Origin: Haloferula luteola
GTDB taxonomy: Bacteria; Verrucomicrobiota; Verrucomicrobiia; Verrucomicrobiales; Akkermansiaceae
DNA: 64,000 nucleotides
Direction of reading: 5' to 3'
Assembly: GCF_014201715.1 (NCBI RefSeq)
Contig: NZ_JACHFD010000009.1
Span: 124,001 to 188,000, forward strand
Shown: positions 1 through 8,712 of the stretch, piece by piece
Position numbering within the stretch: position 1 is the stretch's first letter
How the letters are laid out: every line of letters begins with the position of its first letter
Position numbers and translations under genes: made by a program
The notes under the pieces: generated by a model
The model's input: only the letters and a program-made list of their open reading frames with translations
What the model was told of the DNA's origin: nothing
Database searches by the model: none

Positions 1-18
1 GATAATCCCGCGGGCACG

Positions 19-3000
19 ATGAAGCGCACCCTCCAGGAAACGATTGGCTATTTTCCCTCGGAATCCGAAGCGGAGGCTGCCCAACGGCGACTGACGGAGC
101 TGGCAAACGTGAAATTGGCCTCTCGGGGCTTTGCCGTTCCCGAGCAGGGGGGCGATTCTCCGCTGCTTTCTTTGGGGCGATCCTTGTTGGCAAATTTTGA
201 GGAGAAACTGCGAATCTTTGGTGAGCCGCTGTGTCCGGTCGACCAGGCGATTCATGATTTTCTCGTTCGATATCTGGGGGATCAAGCTGCGGGTGTATTC
301 GAGGCGGATGAAGCATGGTTGCCGAGTTCCGCGTTGACTCTGGAGCGCCATGGCTTGGCAAGGGTCTTTTCTTTGCCGGCCGATGCGGATCGGCTCGAAT
401 CTGACATTCTTTCGTCTTACCGGGTGCATCAGGGGGTGTGTCACAATCCTGCCAAGGACCGGCGTACGACGGAAGGCGTTTTCCATATTGTGGAAGATGG
501 CCTGCCGATCCCGGCAGACAAAAAAGGAGTTCCAAGACGGACCTTCGCCAGGCTGTTGAGGGCGGCTTTGCAGCCGCCAGAAGAGTTCTTGAGATTGCCC
601 TATACGGCGACCCGGCCGGCCGCCGAACAGGCGCATACTTTTGTGAGTTTGCTCCTGCGCCCCATGGTTTGCCCGGAAGTTCCGGGGGTGGTGCGCCAAC
701 GGACGATGGAGATCCGCTTCTTCGCGCCAGGGGCCTTGGTGAGCAACCTCGATTTTGTGGAGAGCATTTTCGGCAATGCGGGAGATCCGTCTCTGCCGGA
801 GAATGATGCGCGGCTGGATGCGGGCGGGTGGACCGGTCACACGGGTTGTGTGATTCTGGCACCCCATTTGACGGGGTTGCGGAAGAAGGACCTCGGACTC
901 CCTGCTTTCGGAGAAGCGACCGAGCGGCAGCGTGCCGACGGGATGTGCTGGGAGAATGAGGATGAACTCTACAATGAAGGAGGAGCTTTCAAGATTGCCT
1001 GCCGAGATGCCTCGGGGGTGTGCGTGACCCTGATTGCTGATAGCTACTACGGATACTGTAAAAAGGAGGTCAAAACCCAAATCAGCTTTGCTGCGAATCT
1101 CTTCGGGCTGTGCGAGGAAGAACACGCAGGAGGCGCTTTGGCTTTTCCTTCTTTTGATCACGGGGAGGATTTTTCGGTGGCGCAGTTAGGGTCCTTGGTG
1201 AACCACACTTGGGAGGAGGTGGTGCGCCGCCATGGAGCGAACATGGAGGTGAAACCGGAAGGGTATGGGGTGGATCGTCGGTGGCCGGATATCGTCTATT
1301 TGCCTGAGACGGCACGGCTTGATCTGCGAACTCAGCGGATCACCTGGCAGCGTCCAGATGGGCTTTCGGCAGAGCGCAAGATGCTGGCAGGGGAAACCTA
1401 TGTGATGCCTTCCGGCTACAAGGTGGAGATGTCGCAAAGTGTGAAAGGGCAACGATGGCGCTTGGTTGGAACCCAAGCCGAGGGAACCCTTTGCCACAAA
1501 CCTTGTACGGTCTCAGGAGGCGGAAAATCGGAGATCTCCAAGTCTCTGGCGGACGCGATGTTGGCGGGTCCGGTGACGATTCCTCATTTCCAGGAAGCCC
1601 TGCGTCGGGTGCAGGAAATCCTCGACATGGGGCAGGAGTTTTTCACCTCGCGCTTTCACACTCCGCGTCAGCCGCAGTTGCCCAGTCGGCCCATTTTGGA
1701 TCCATCGCGATCCTTTGGATCGGTGGTTCGTATGATGACTCCGGGGCATTTGTTCACGGAGTCGTATAACCGATGGTTGGAAGCAATTCCGCGCCCGGTG
1801 CGGGGGCTTCTGCTGATTTTAAAGCGCCGCTATCAGGCGGAGTGGGGAGATGATTGGGCATCGAAATTCAGTGTCGATATGATCGACGGGCAGCCGGGGA
1901 TCGAGTTGAAGTTTTACAATCAGCGGCTTTATACTCGCTACCTGCGGGTGGGTTTCAGTGGCCAGGGGGCTTGGAGGATTTTCGGCCTACGCAAGGACTT
2001 TGCCCCTGCGGTGAAGCTGCAGCGTGAGGATGATATTACGGCATCGGTCGTTGTTGCTGCGGAGAAGCTGAAGGGGCTCCATCCAAAGCTCGATGAACCT
2101 GCCTACAAGTTTGTGGCGAATTGCGAGTATCGGCTTTTTCAGCGTCCGGATGATGCGGTGATTCGCGGGTATGATCGGGCGACCGAGGCCGATTTCTCGA
2201 AGAAGGGGATGTTCTTTTCCAACTATGAACCTCTTCCGCGGGGTCTTGCCCAAGAAATGACGGAGGATGCGATTCGATTCGGACAGTTTACCGAGGCGGC
2301 CCAGAAGATGATTCAGGAGGTCTCGATGAGCGACGTTCCCGATTGGTTCGTGTGCACGGCGAACCCTCGGATTGTCGATGGCAAGCCGACAAAGAATCCG
2401 CGGTATCTGCAGAATCGTCCAGATCTGGGCGATCCGAGGAAGGAATACCTTGGAGAGATGGGGGCGCGGCTCTATCGGCGATTGGAGGCGGCAGCTCCGG
2501 TGCTCAATCCGGCACATTCGGTCCTGCCGGGGCGGCGGAATAATCCTGCCGAGCCTGAAGCGGGCATCCGGCCATTGGCCGTGTTTGGGCCGATCCACTA
2601 TCAGGAGTTGCCGGAGTTGTTCATGGATTTCGCTGCCAGTCTCACCGGCAAATCTCCCTCGACTACCGGGGCGGGATCCGAAGGGGCACTGACCAAGGGA
2701 CCGTTCAATTGCTTGTTGCCGATTCATGATCTGAACAATGCCCTGCTTTCCATGCTGCTCACGCGTTCACATGGATTCAGCAGCGCTGCGGGTCACATCG
2801 GGCGAAAGTATCGGGTCGATCACGACATCAGTCTGGTCGTCCCGGAAGTTTGGAGTCGGATGCACATCCATGAACGGGATCCGCAGTGGTTGATCGATCA
2901 CGGTTGTTTGGAGAGCGTGAAGGATTTCGAGCATCAAGGACGGGTGATTCCAGGGAGTCGCTTGGGGTGGCGCATCACTCAGGAGTTTGTATCGCGCTTT

Positions 3001-3522
3001 TTCGGACGGGTTTTCAATGATCCGACGGCGGTGTTCCCCGTGGACATGTTGCGTCCTGAGCTGCAGAGTTTGGAGGAGTTTGTGGATGGCATCGAGCATA
3101 TTGCGGAAGCTCATCAACGGGTGGCTACGAACTATTTTCTCGATGGCTCTCTGGAGCACGCGATTCCTCCGTTGCGGGCACTATTGACGATCATGGCGGA
3201 GGGCAGCTGGGAGGGGAAAACCTGGCACGATCCTGACTTCCGAAGGTTGTTTGAAGCGGAGGGTCTGATGGAAAGTGAATGGTATCAGGCTCGGTTGGAA
3301 GCCCGTGCCGTGACGGCCCGGCGATTGTGGGAACGCCATGTGAAGGATTTATCGAAGTTTCTTGAGCGAAGAACGCGGTTGCAGCCCGTGGAGCGGGCGG
3401 TGATGGAGGAGAAGTTGCACCACGCGCGCGAACAGTTGTTGGATTTGGAGAGAACTGGGGCCCAGAGGTATCGAGGATCGTTGGGTTTGGATCCGGGGCT
3501 GGTGGAGGGAAGGTCCTCTTGA
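19..3522 (+). CDS. Probable PPi-type phosphoenolpyruvate carboxykinase (large, about 1167 aa)
   Basis: A single open frame of 1167 codons with no signal peptide or membrane segment. A glycine-rich phosphate-binding-like motif (TVSGGGKSEISK) lies near residue 500, and a conserved-looking C-terminal part (GHIGRKYRVDHDIS) follows around residue 930. Length and the GGGKSE motif fit the diphosphate-dependent PEP carboxykinases described in Entamoeba and several bacteria, which interconvert oxaloacetate plus PPi with PEP plus CO2 and Pi in the cytoplasm. This assignment is from memory of the family and is not certain. The frame stays open from ATG at 19 to the window edge and no Shine-Dalgarno is visible, so the true start may lie upstream. 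It converges on lpxK across a repeat block. Confidence 0.5.
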   Translation: MKRTLQETIGYFPSESEAEAAQRRLTELANVKLASRGFAVPEQGGDSPLLSLGRSLLANFEEKLRIFGEPLCPVDQAIHDFLVRYLGDQAAGVFEADEAWLPSSALTLERHGLARVFSLPADADRLESDILSSYRVHQGVCHNPAKDRRTTEGVFHIVEDGLPIPADKKGVPRRTFARLLRAALQPPEEFLRLPYTATRPAAEQAHTFVSLLLRPMVCPEVPGVVRQRTMEIRFFAPGALVSNLDFVESIFGNAGDPSLPENDARLDAGGWTGHTGCVILAPHLTGLRKKDLGLPAFGEATERQRADGMCWENEDELYNEGGAFKIACRDASGVCVTLIADSYYGYCKKEVKTQISFAANLFGLCEEEHAGGALAFPSFDHGEDFSVAQLGSLVNHTWEEVVRRHGANMEVKPEGYGVDRRWPDIVYLPETARLDLRTQRITWQRPDGLSAERKMLAGETYVMPSGYKVEMSQSVKGQRWRLVGTQAEGTLCHKPCTVSGGGKSEISKSLADAMLAGPVTIPHFQEALRRVQEILDMGQEFFTSRFHTPRQPQLPSRPILDPSRSFGSVVRMMTPGHLFTESYNRWLEAIPRPVRGLLLILKRRYQAEWGDDWASKFSVDMIDGQPGIELKFYNQRLYTRYLRVGFSGQGAWRIFGLRKDFAPAVKLQREDDITASVVVAAEKLKGLHPKLDEPAYKFVANCEYRLFQRPDDAVIRGYDRATEADFSKKGMFFSNYEPLPRGLAQEMTEDAIRFGQFTEAAQKMIQEVSMSDVPDWFVCTANPRIVDGKPTKNPRYLQNRPDLGDPRKEYLGEMGARLYRRLEAAAPVLNPAHSVLPGRRNNPAEPEAGIRPLAVFGPIHYQELPELFMDFAASLTGKSPSTTGAGSEGALTKGPFNCLLPIHDLNNALLSMLLTRSHGFSSAAGHIGRKYRVDHDISLVVPEVWSRMHIHERDPQWLIDHGCLESVKDFEHQGRVIPGSRLGWRITQEFVSRFFGRVFNDPTAVFPVDMLRPELQSLEEFVDGIEHIAEAHQRVATNYFLDGSLEHAIPPLRALLTIMAEGSWEGKTWHDPDFRRLFEAEGLMESEWYQARLEARAVTARRLWERHVKDLSKFLERRTRLQPVERAVMEEKLHHAREQLLDLERTGAQRYRGSLGLDPGLVEGRSS

Positions 3523-4352
3523 GGAGTGCGGGGCACGACCCCGCTTTGGAGGGATGAGTGGGAGTCGGAGGGTGAGCTGGATCGGAGCCGACGTGTCGGC
3601 TCCGGGGAGGAGTCGGGGGTGATGAGCGAGTGCGAGGGGTGAAAGCGCCGACATGCCGGCGCAGTCCGAAAAGAGTGCGGGGGCACGACCCCGCTTTGGA
3701 GGGAGGAGTGGGGATCGGAGGGTGAGCTGGATCGGAGCCGACATGTCGGCTCCGGGGAGGAGTCGGGGGTGATGAGCGAGTGCGAGAGGTGAAAGCGCCG
3801 ACGTGTCGGCGCAGTCTGAAAGGAGTGCGGGGGCACGACCCCGCTTTGGAGGGAGGAGCGGGGGTCGGAGGGTGAGCTGGATCGGAACCGACGTGTCGGC
3901 TCCGGGGAGGAGTGGGGGGTGATGAGCGAGTGCGAGGGGTGAAAGCGCCGACGTGTCGGCGCAGTCCGAAAGGAGTGCGTGGGCACGACCCCGCTTTGGA
4001 GGGAGGAGCGGGAGTCGGAGGGTGAGCTGGATCGGAGCCGACGTGTCGGCTCCGGGGAGGAGTCGGGGGTGATGAGCGAGGGCGAGGGGGAAAAGCGCCG
4101 ACGTGTCGGCGCAGTCCGAAAGGAGTGCGGGGGCACGACCCCGCTTTGGAGGGAGGAGTGGGGGTCGGAGGGTGAGCTGGATCGGAGCCGACGTGTCGGC
4201 TCGGTGGAGGAGTCGGGGGTGATGAGCGAGTGCGAGGGGTGAAAGCGCCGACGTGTCGGCGCAGTCCGAAAGGAGTGCGGGGGCACGACCCCGCTTTGGA
4301 GGGAGGAGTGGGAGTCGGAGGGTGAGCTGGATCGGAGCCGACATGTCGGCGC
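3523..4352. repeat. 150-bp tandem repeat array with paired palindromes (about 5.5 copies)
   Basis: The landmark gcagtcyga recurs at 3661, 3811, 3961, 4111 and 4261, exactly 150 bp apart, with a slightly shorter first unit at 3523 and a truncated last one ending near 4350. Each unit carries two palindromes of the form GCCGACRTGTCGGC, one extended by agcc/ggct and one by gcgcc/ggcgc, plus a GGGGCACGACCCC segment. Because 150 is divisible by 3, the array creates long open frames on both strands (for example 3285-4286 and 3349-4473 on minus) whose products are pure 50-residue repeats. I regard these as artefacts. The array fills the space between two convergent genes, where a terminator or REP-like role is possible. 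Confidence 0.93.
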
Positions 4353-4388
4353 AGTCGATTTCTACGATGCCTCCAGCGTCTTCTCTCC

Positions 4389-5600
4389 TTATGTCGCGTA
4401 GGCGTCGCGGTAGCGGAGGATGGGGTCTCCTGGTGCGTGAGGGTGGCAAAATCGTTCGATCATGTCCTCCCACTCGTCGTGCCCCTCGAGGATATCGACC
4501 TCAATGCGGAGAAACCAAATGGGCACGGCCGGATCACTGGGCCGGGGGAAACGCACCGCGTCTTTCTCGGTGGTCACGATCATTTCCATGTCCCGCTCGA
4601 CACAGCGGGTCATGAACGCATCGATCTCTTTGCGGGTGAATCGATAGTGATCGGGGAAATGACGGCGGATTTCGACGTGGGCGCCCAATCCTTCCAGGCT
4701 GCGCTCGAAGCTCTCAGGGACCGCAATGCCGGAAATGGCAGCCACCCACTTGTCCTGAAGGTAGCGGAGTTCCTCACGACGCCCCGTAAAAAGCTCTTCG
4801 AGATATCGTGGCCCGTGAGTGCATTGGATGATGGGGGCGTGTGGGTTATGACGACGAATCTCTTCAATGAGGCTGTCGTTTGGACTGCCATCGCATTTGG
4901 TGAGGAGAATGTAGGAAGCGCGGAGGAGGTTGGCGGGGGGTTCACGGAGTGTCCCCCGGGGCAAGAGGTGACCGGTACCATAGGGAGCGGTGCGGTCGAT
5001 CAGGACAATGTCGTTGCCGTGGGCGAGTCGGAGGTATTGGAGGCCGTCGTCGAGAACCAAAGTATCAGCGCCGAGGTGCTTGACGGCAAATCGGCCGCCT
5101 TTGACCCGGTCTTTATCGACGACGACGGAGACTCCGTCGAGGTTGCGGGCGAGCATGAAGGGCTCGTCGCCGGCGAACTTTGAATCGAGGAGAAGGGCGC
5201 GGCCGTCCGAGACGACCTTGGGCATTTCATCTCCGGCGATGGGTTGACCCAGGGCGTCCTTCCAGCGCTGTGGCTCCTTGAGTTTGCGGCTTTTGTATCC
5301 GCGGGAGAGGATGGAGACGGTACGACCGCGCTCGCGCAGGGTGCGGGCGAGCATTTCGGTGACGGGCGTTTTACCCGTTCCGCCGACCGTGATGTTGCCA
5401 ATGGAGATGACTTGGGTGCCGAGGTGGGCCTGTTGTTTCCAGCGTTTGCGGAAAATAGTGAGTCGCAGGGCGACGACGCCGCGCATGAGGAGGGACAACG
5501 CGCTCATGGCGAGGCGCATCATGCTGGCACGAAATCCCCGGGCGCGACCGAAGATGACATCGGCGCCCCAGCGTTCGAGCTCGGCGAGGGTTTCCTTCAT
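4389..5600 (-). CDS. lpxK: Tetraacyldisaccharide 4'-kinase LpxK
   Basis: A 403-aa protein that phosphorylates the 4' position of tetraacyldisaccharide-1-phosphate to give lipid IVA in the Raetz lipid A pathway, at the inner membrane. A hydrophobic N-terminal stretch (about residues 25-50) precedes the P-loop motif SIGNITVGGTGKTP (about residues 66-79), then RGYKS and the DDGLQ motif (VLDDGLQYLRL) typical of LpxK. The length is slightly above the common 330-370 aa. The stop lies just beyond the 150-bp repeat array. Its presence indicates a Gram-negative envelope with lipid A. It is separated from the upstream gene by a terminator-like hairpin at 5678-5724, so it probably has its own promoter in that gap. 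Confidence 0.95.
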   Translation of the reverse strand: MKETLAELERWGADVIFGRARGFRASMMRLAMSALSLLMRGVVALRLTIFRKRWKQQAHLGTQVISIGNITVGGTGKTPVTEMLARTLRERGRTVSILSRGYKSRKLKEPQRWKDALGQPIAGDEMPKVVSDGRALLLDSKFAGDEPFMLARNLDGVSVVVDKDRVKGGRFAVKHLGADTLVLDDGLQYLRLAHGNDIVLIDRTAPYGTGHLLPRGTLREPPANLLRASYILLTKCDGSPNDSLIEEIRRHNPHAPIIQCTHGPRYLEELFTGRREELRYLQDKWVAAISGIAVPESFERSLEGLGAHVEIRRHFPDHYRFTRKEIDAFMTRCVERDMEMIVTTEKDAVRFPRPSDPAVPIWFLRIEVDILEGHDEWEDMIERFCHPHAPGDPILRYRDAYAT

Positions 5601-5677
5601 GCGGTGGACGCAGGGGATTCACCGCCAAGACACCGGGGTCGCCAAGGAAAGAAAGACCGGGAGGGAGATTCAAAGGG

Positions 5678-5724
5678 GAGAAAAGAAAGATGCCGCACGG
5701 AGAACGAGTCCCCCGCACGGCATC
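5678..5724 (-). terminator. Rho-independent terminator after the beta-strand-repeat protein gene
   Basis: Read on the minus strand, 5724-5689 forms a 12-bp stem (GATGCCGTGCGG / CCGTGCGGCATC, two G-U pairs) followed at once by TTTCTTTTCT. It lies 30 nt beyond the stop of the 974-aa gene and upstream of lpxK. Confidence 0.8.
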
Positions 5725-5753
5725 AACCCCCTCAAGAAAGTGTTTCCCTCAGA

Positions 5754-8678
5754 TCAGGGTCGGGTGGCTTTGAGTCGGCCAAACCAACGTTCTTCGGAGC
5801 GAGGAAGCGTGAGGGTCACGGTTTCCAGTCCCGCTTCGGGGGTGTCGGCGGCGACCGTGATCGAGCCGCTGCTGGAGGCCGGAACGGACGTTTCCGACCA
5901 CTCGACAAGATCCGAGCTGGTTTCGAAGACCTGGGTGGTATCGGTGGCTGACTCTGCCCGACGAATGTAGCTGAGCGTGATCTCGGTCTCGGTGGTGGCG
6001 ACTTGTGGAAGTGAGTCGCCCGTGCCCGAGGTCGGATTGCCGTTCAGAATGTATTCCAGCAGGTTCGACAGACCGTCTTGATCGGGATCGGCGTCGGGAG
6101 AGGCATCGGTGATTCCCGGGAATCCGGCGATCCACGAGCTGTAGCCCCCTTCTCCAGCGGTGTATTCGAGGACGAGATCATTGCCCACCACGGCCAGGTC
6201 CCAGGTGCCTGTGCCAGGGAAATTGGTGGTGTTGACCTGCCAATTGTCGGAGGTCCAGCCGGTGGGCGAGGACGCTGCGGAGGCGATGATGAAGGAAGTA
6301 TCGCCCTCGCTAAAGTTGACAAGATCGGTTCCATCGACCGTCACGGTCAGCTTGGAGCCCGAGGTGGCAGTGGTCGTGATCGCGTTGAAACTGGCGGTAT
6401 CATAGCCGGTTCCGGCAGTGCCCGTCCAGTCGGCCACCTGAATGGCGAGTTGGGAGCCAGCAAGGAGGCTCAGGGAGCTGGCGCCGGTGGCGGTGCCGAC
6501 TCCATCTCCCGGCGCGAAGGTGCCGGAGATGGTGACGGGACCGAGGGTGTCGAGGTGACCCGTGAGAGTGGCCCCAGAGGCAACTTCGATGGAAGTTTCA
6601 TCGAAGGTTCCATTCGCGGCGAGAGTGCCTTGTTCCACCACCGTGGGGCCGACGCAATCCGATGTGCCAGTGAAGTTGAGCTTGCCTTCACCGGTTTTGA
6701 CCCAACCGGTGGTGCTGCTGTCCTCAAGGTTGGCGGCGGTGAGCACATAAGTCATGTCCGGAGCCGGATCAGCGGTGCCTCCGCCAACGAAGTGGATGGT
6801 GAGTTCATCGCCGACTTCAAAGCCTTCTCCTGGATTGGTGAGGACGATGGAGGTGACGGCGCCGTTTTCGATTTCGGCTACGGCCAAGGCATCAAGTCCG
6901 GCACCATCGGATTCGATCTGGACGACTGGAGGAGTCAGGTAACCGGAGCCGCCCTGGGAGACCGCAAGCGTACTTCCCGGGAAGGTGAGCCCACTGTCAT
7001 ACGGCCGGAAGATATCGGCAGTGATCGAGGCGTTGAATCCTGCGGTGTCGACATGCAGACCCTCACCGTGGGCGACGACGGAGAGTCCACTTTTTACGAG
7101 AACCACTCCCTCACGACCGGCTTGGAGGGTGCCGCCATTGACGTTGAGAAAACCGGAGCCTCCGCCCTGATAGATGGATCCATGGGCGACGAGGGTACCG
7201 TGGTTGAGGTTGAGATATCCGAGGGCTCCACTGACGCTGGCGATGATGATGGAGCCGTCTTCATCGTTTGTGCGGAGTCCTGTGACGGTCGCATCGCCTC
7301 CAGCGAGGGTGCCGACGTTGACGACGGCCGTAGAGCCAGTGCGATCGCCGACAATCAGCCGCCAATTGGAGGTGATGGTGGTGGTCCCTCCGAGGTGGGT
7401 GGCAACTCCGGTGGCATTTTCTCCTCCGACTGCGAACCAGCGATTGGAGGTGAGGTCGCCTCCCGTTTGAAGAAGATTGCCGGTGCCGTTGAGTCCGAGC
7501 CGGATGCCGGAGTCCGCGCCGCTGGCGAGAGTCCCCCCTGAGAGTTCGAGGGCCGCGAAGGAGTTCGTGGCATTGGCGATGGTGAGGTAGCCTCCGCCTG
7601 CAGCGTAAGTCGATGATCCCCCGCTTTGGCGAATGATGGCGGTGGAATCGGCACCGGTTCCAATGCTGGGATTTCCACCGAAGACGACGGTGCTTTCGCC
7701 GGATTGCTCAAGCGTGGCTTCACCGGAAGGGCGGCCGATTTCGAGGTTGGCAACGACGGTGCGGGTGGCGCTTCCCGTGTAAGCCAAGGTGCCCTCTTGA
7801 ATGAAGGTGGTGCCGGGATAGCTACTGTCACCGGTGAGGGAGAGGACAGCAGGACCGATTTTAACGATCCCGGAGGCGCTGGTGAGAGTCGAACCCAAGG
7901 TGGCGTCGGCTTGCGCATCGAGCCGGTTCACTCCGACCAGGGTGAGCGTGTCGCCCTCAACGGTGTAGTTCGGAACATCGAAGCGAACGACGCGGGCGCT
8001 GATCCCTTCACTGAGGGTGACGGCGGTGGGGCTGCCAGCGCCGAAGCGCGCCCGGGCGAGAACGGTGTTGTCCCAGATGACAGGGCTGCCGTTGCTCCAA
8101 TTGATTTCGGTCGTATTCCAGTCGGTGCTGGCATTGCCCGTCCAGGTGAAGTCGATGGGCTCAGGGGTGCTCGGCAGATTGAAGTCGTCGGTGTAGGTCA
8201 GACGTTCTTCGGGAATGGTCGCGCCCTGGACGTTATCGAGAAGGGTCCAAGTGGTGCCATCGGCGCTGCCCTCGAGGATCCAGCTGATCGCGTCGCGATC
8301 AGTGGCATCGTTTGGGGTGGCAAAGAAGTAGCCGTCGATGGTGGTGGTGGTTCCAAAATCAAAGACTAAGGGGGCTTTGTTGAAATCGAGCCATTTGGTT
8401 CCCGTGTTTCCGTCGGTGACGTTGCTGGCGATTTCGGCGGCAGGTGAGCGTCCCCCAGGGTTCGTCACGGTGGCCAAGCTCATGTCGACATTGTCGAAGC
8501 CCGCGAAGAATCCAATCTCGGAGATTTGGATGCTATTCGAGGTGACGTCGTTGCGCAGTTGGGTGGGCGTGAATCGGTAGTAGCGGAAGTCCGCTGCTTG
8601 GGACACGGCGGTGGTGCATGCAGTGAGCAGCAACAGTTGTCTAAGCCCGACCTGGGGCCGGGATGAGGATGGGTTCAT
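5754..8678 (-). CDS. Secreted discoidin-like / autotransporter-associated beta-strand repeat protein
   Basis: A 974-aa exported protein with a signal peptide (about residues 1-28, ending SQAADF). Residues about 29-170 form a discoidin-like (F5/8 type C) domain with FRYYRF, NPGG, TKWLDF, VFDFG and LEGSADGTTWTLLD motifs, nearly the same as the N-terminus of the CotH-type protein at 11991. Residues about 180-850 are Thr/Gly/Ser-rich repeats of the autotransporter-associated beta-strand (PATR) type, for example LSLTGDSSYPGTTFIQEGTL. The last 115 residues start with WIAGFPG, contain the DADPDQDGLSNLLEY calcium-binding-like motif and end in a beta-rich tail shared with two other proteins here. No beta-barrel is visible. 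It starts 34 nt after the FecR gene, so it is a likely target or operon member of that sigma/FecR system. Confidence 0.85.
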   Translation of the reverse strand: MNPSSSRPQVGLRQLLLLTACTTAVSQAADFRYYRFTPTQLRNDVTSNSIQISEIGFFAGFDNVDMSLATVTNPGGRSPAAEIASNVTDGNTGTKWLDFNKAPLVFDFGTTTTIDGYFFATPNDATDRDAISWILEGSADGTTWTLLDNVQGATIPEERLTYTDDFNLPSTPEPIDFTWTGNASTDWNTTEINWSNGSPVIWDNTVLARARFGAGSPTAVTLSEGISARVVRFDVPNYTVEGDTLTLVGVNRLDAQADATLGSTLTSASGIVKIGPAVLSLTGDSSYPGTTFIQEGTLAYTGSATRTVVANLEIGRPSGEATLEQSGESTVVFGGNPSIGTGADSTAIIRQSGGSSTYAAGGGYLTIANATNSFAALELSGGTLASGADSGIRLGLNGTGNLLQTGGDLTSNRWFAVGGENATGVATHLGGTTTITSNWRLIVGDRTGSTAVVNVGTLAGGDATVTGLRTNDEDGSIIIASVSGALGYLNLNHGTLVAHGSIYQGGGSGFLNVNGGTLQAGREGVVLVKSGLSVVAHGEGLHVDTAGFNASITADIFRPYDSGLTFPGSTLAVSQGGSGYLTPPVVQIESDGAGLDALAVAEIENGAVTSIVLTNPGEGFEVGDELTIHFVGGGTADPAPDMTYVLTAANLEDSSTTGWVKTGEGKLNFTGTSDCVGPTVVEQGTLAANGTFDETSIEVASGATLTGHLDTLGPVTISGTFAPGDGVGTATGASSLSLLAGSQLAIQVADWTGTAGTGYDTASFNAITTTATSGSKLTVTVDGTDLVNFSEGDTSFIIASAASSPTGWTSDNWQVNTTNFPGTGTWDLAVVGNDLVLEYTAGEGGYSSWIAGFPGITDASPDADPDQDGLSNLLEYILNGNPTSGTGDSLPQVATTETEITLSYIRRAESATDTTQVFETSSDLVEWSETSVPASSSGSITVAADTPEAGLETVTLTLPRSEERWFGRLKATRP

Positions 8679-8712
8679 GGGTTGTTGTTGGTGGGTTTGT
8701 GAAGGAGCGAGG

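Noticed and set aside
3523..4352. CRISPR-like look of the regularly spaced palindromes
   Set aside because: The whole 150-bp unit is repeated, including what would be spacers, and no cas genes are near.
3285..4473. Long minus-strand frames (333 and 374 aa) made of 50-residue repeats
   Set aside because: They are translations of the 150-bp palindromic array, which is open in several frames because the period is divisible by 3. They have no protein-like variation and run into lpxK and the first gene.
6078..8369. Plus-strand frames of 487 and 247 aa
   Set aside because: Antisense to the beta-strand-repeat protein; composition is the mirrored Gly/Asp pattern of a GC-rich gene and no motifs are seen.
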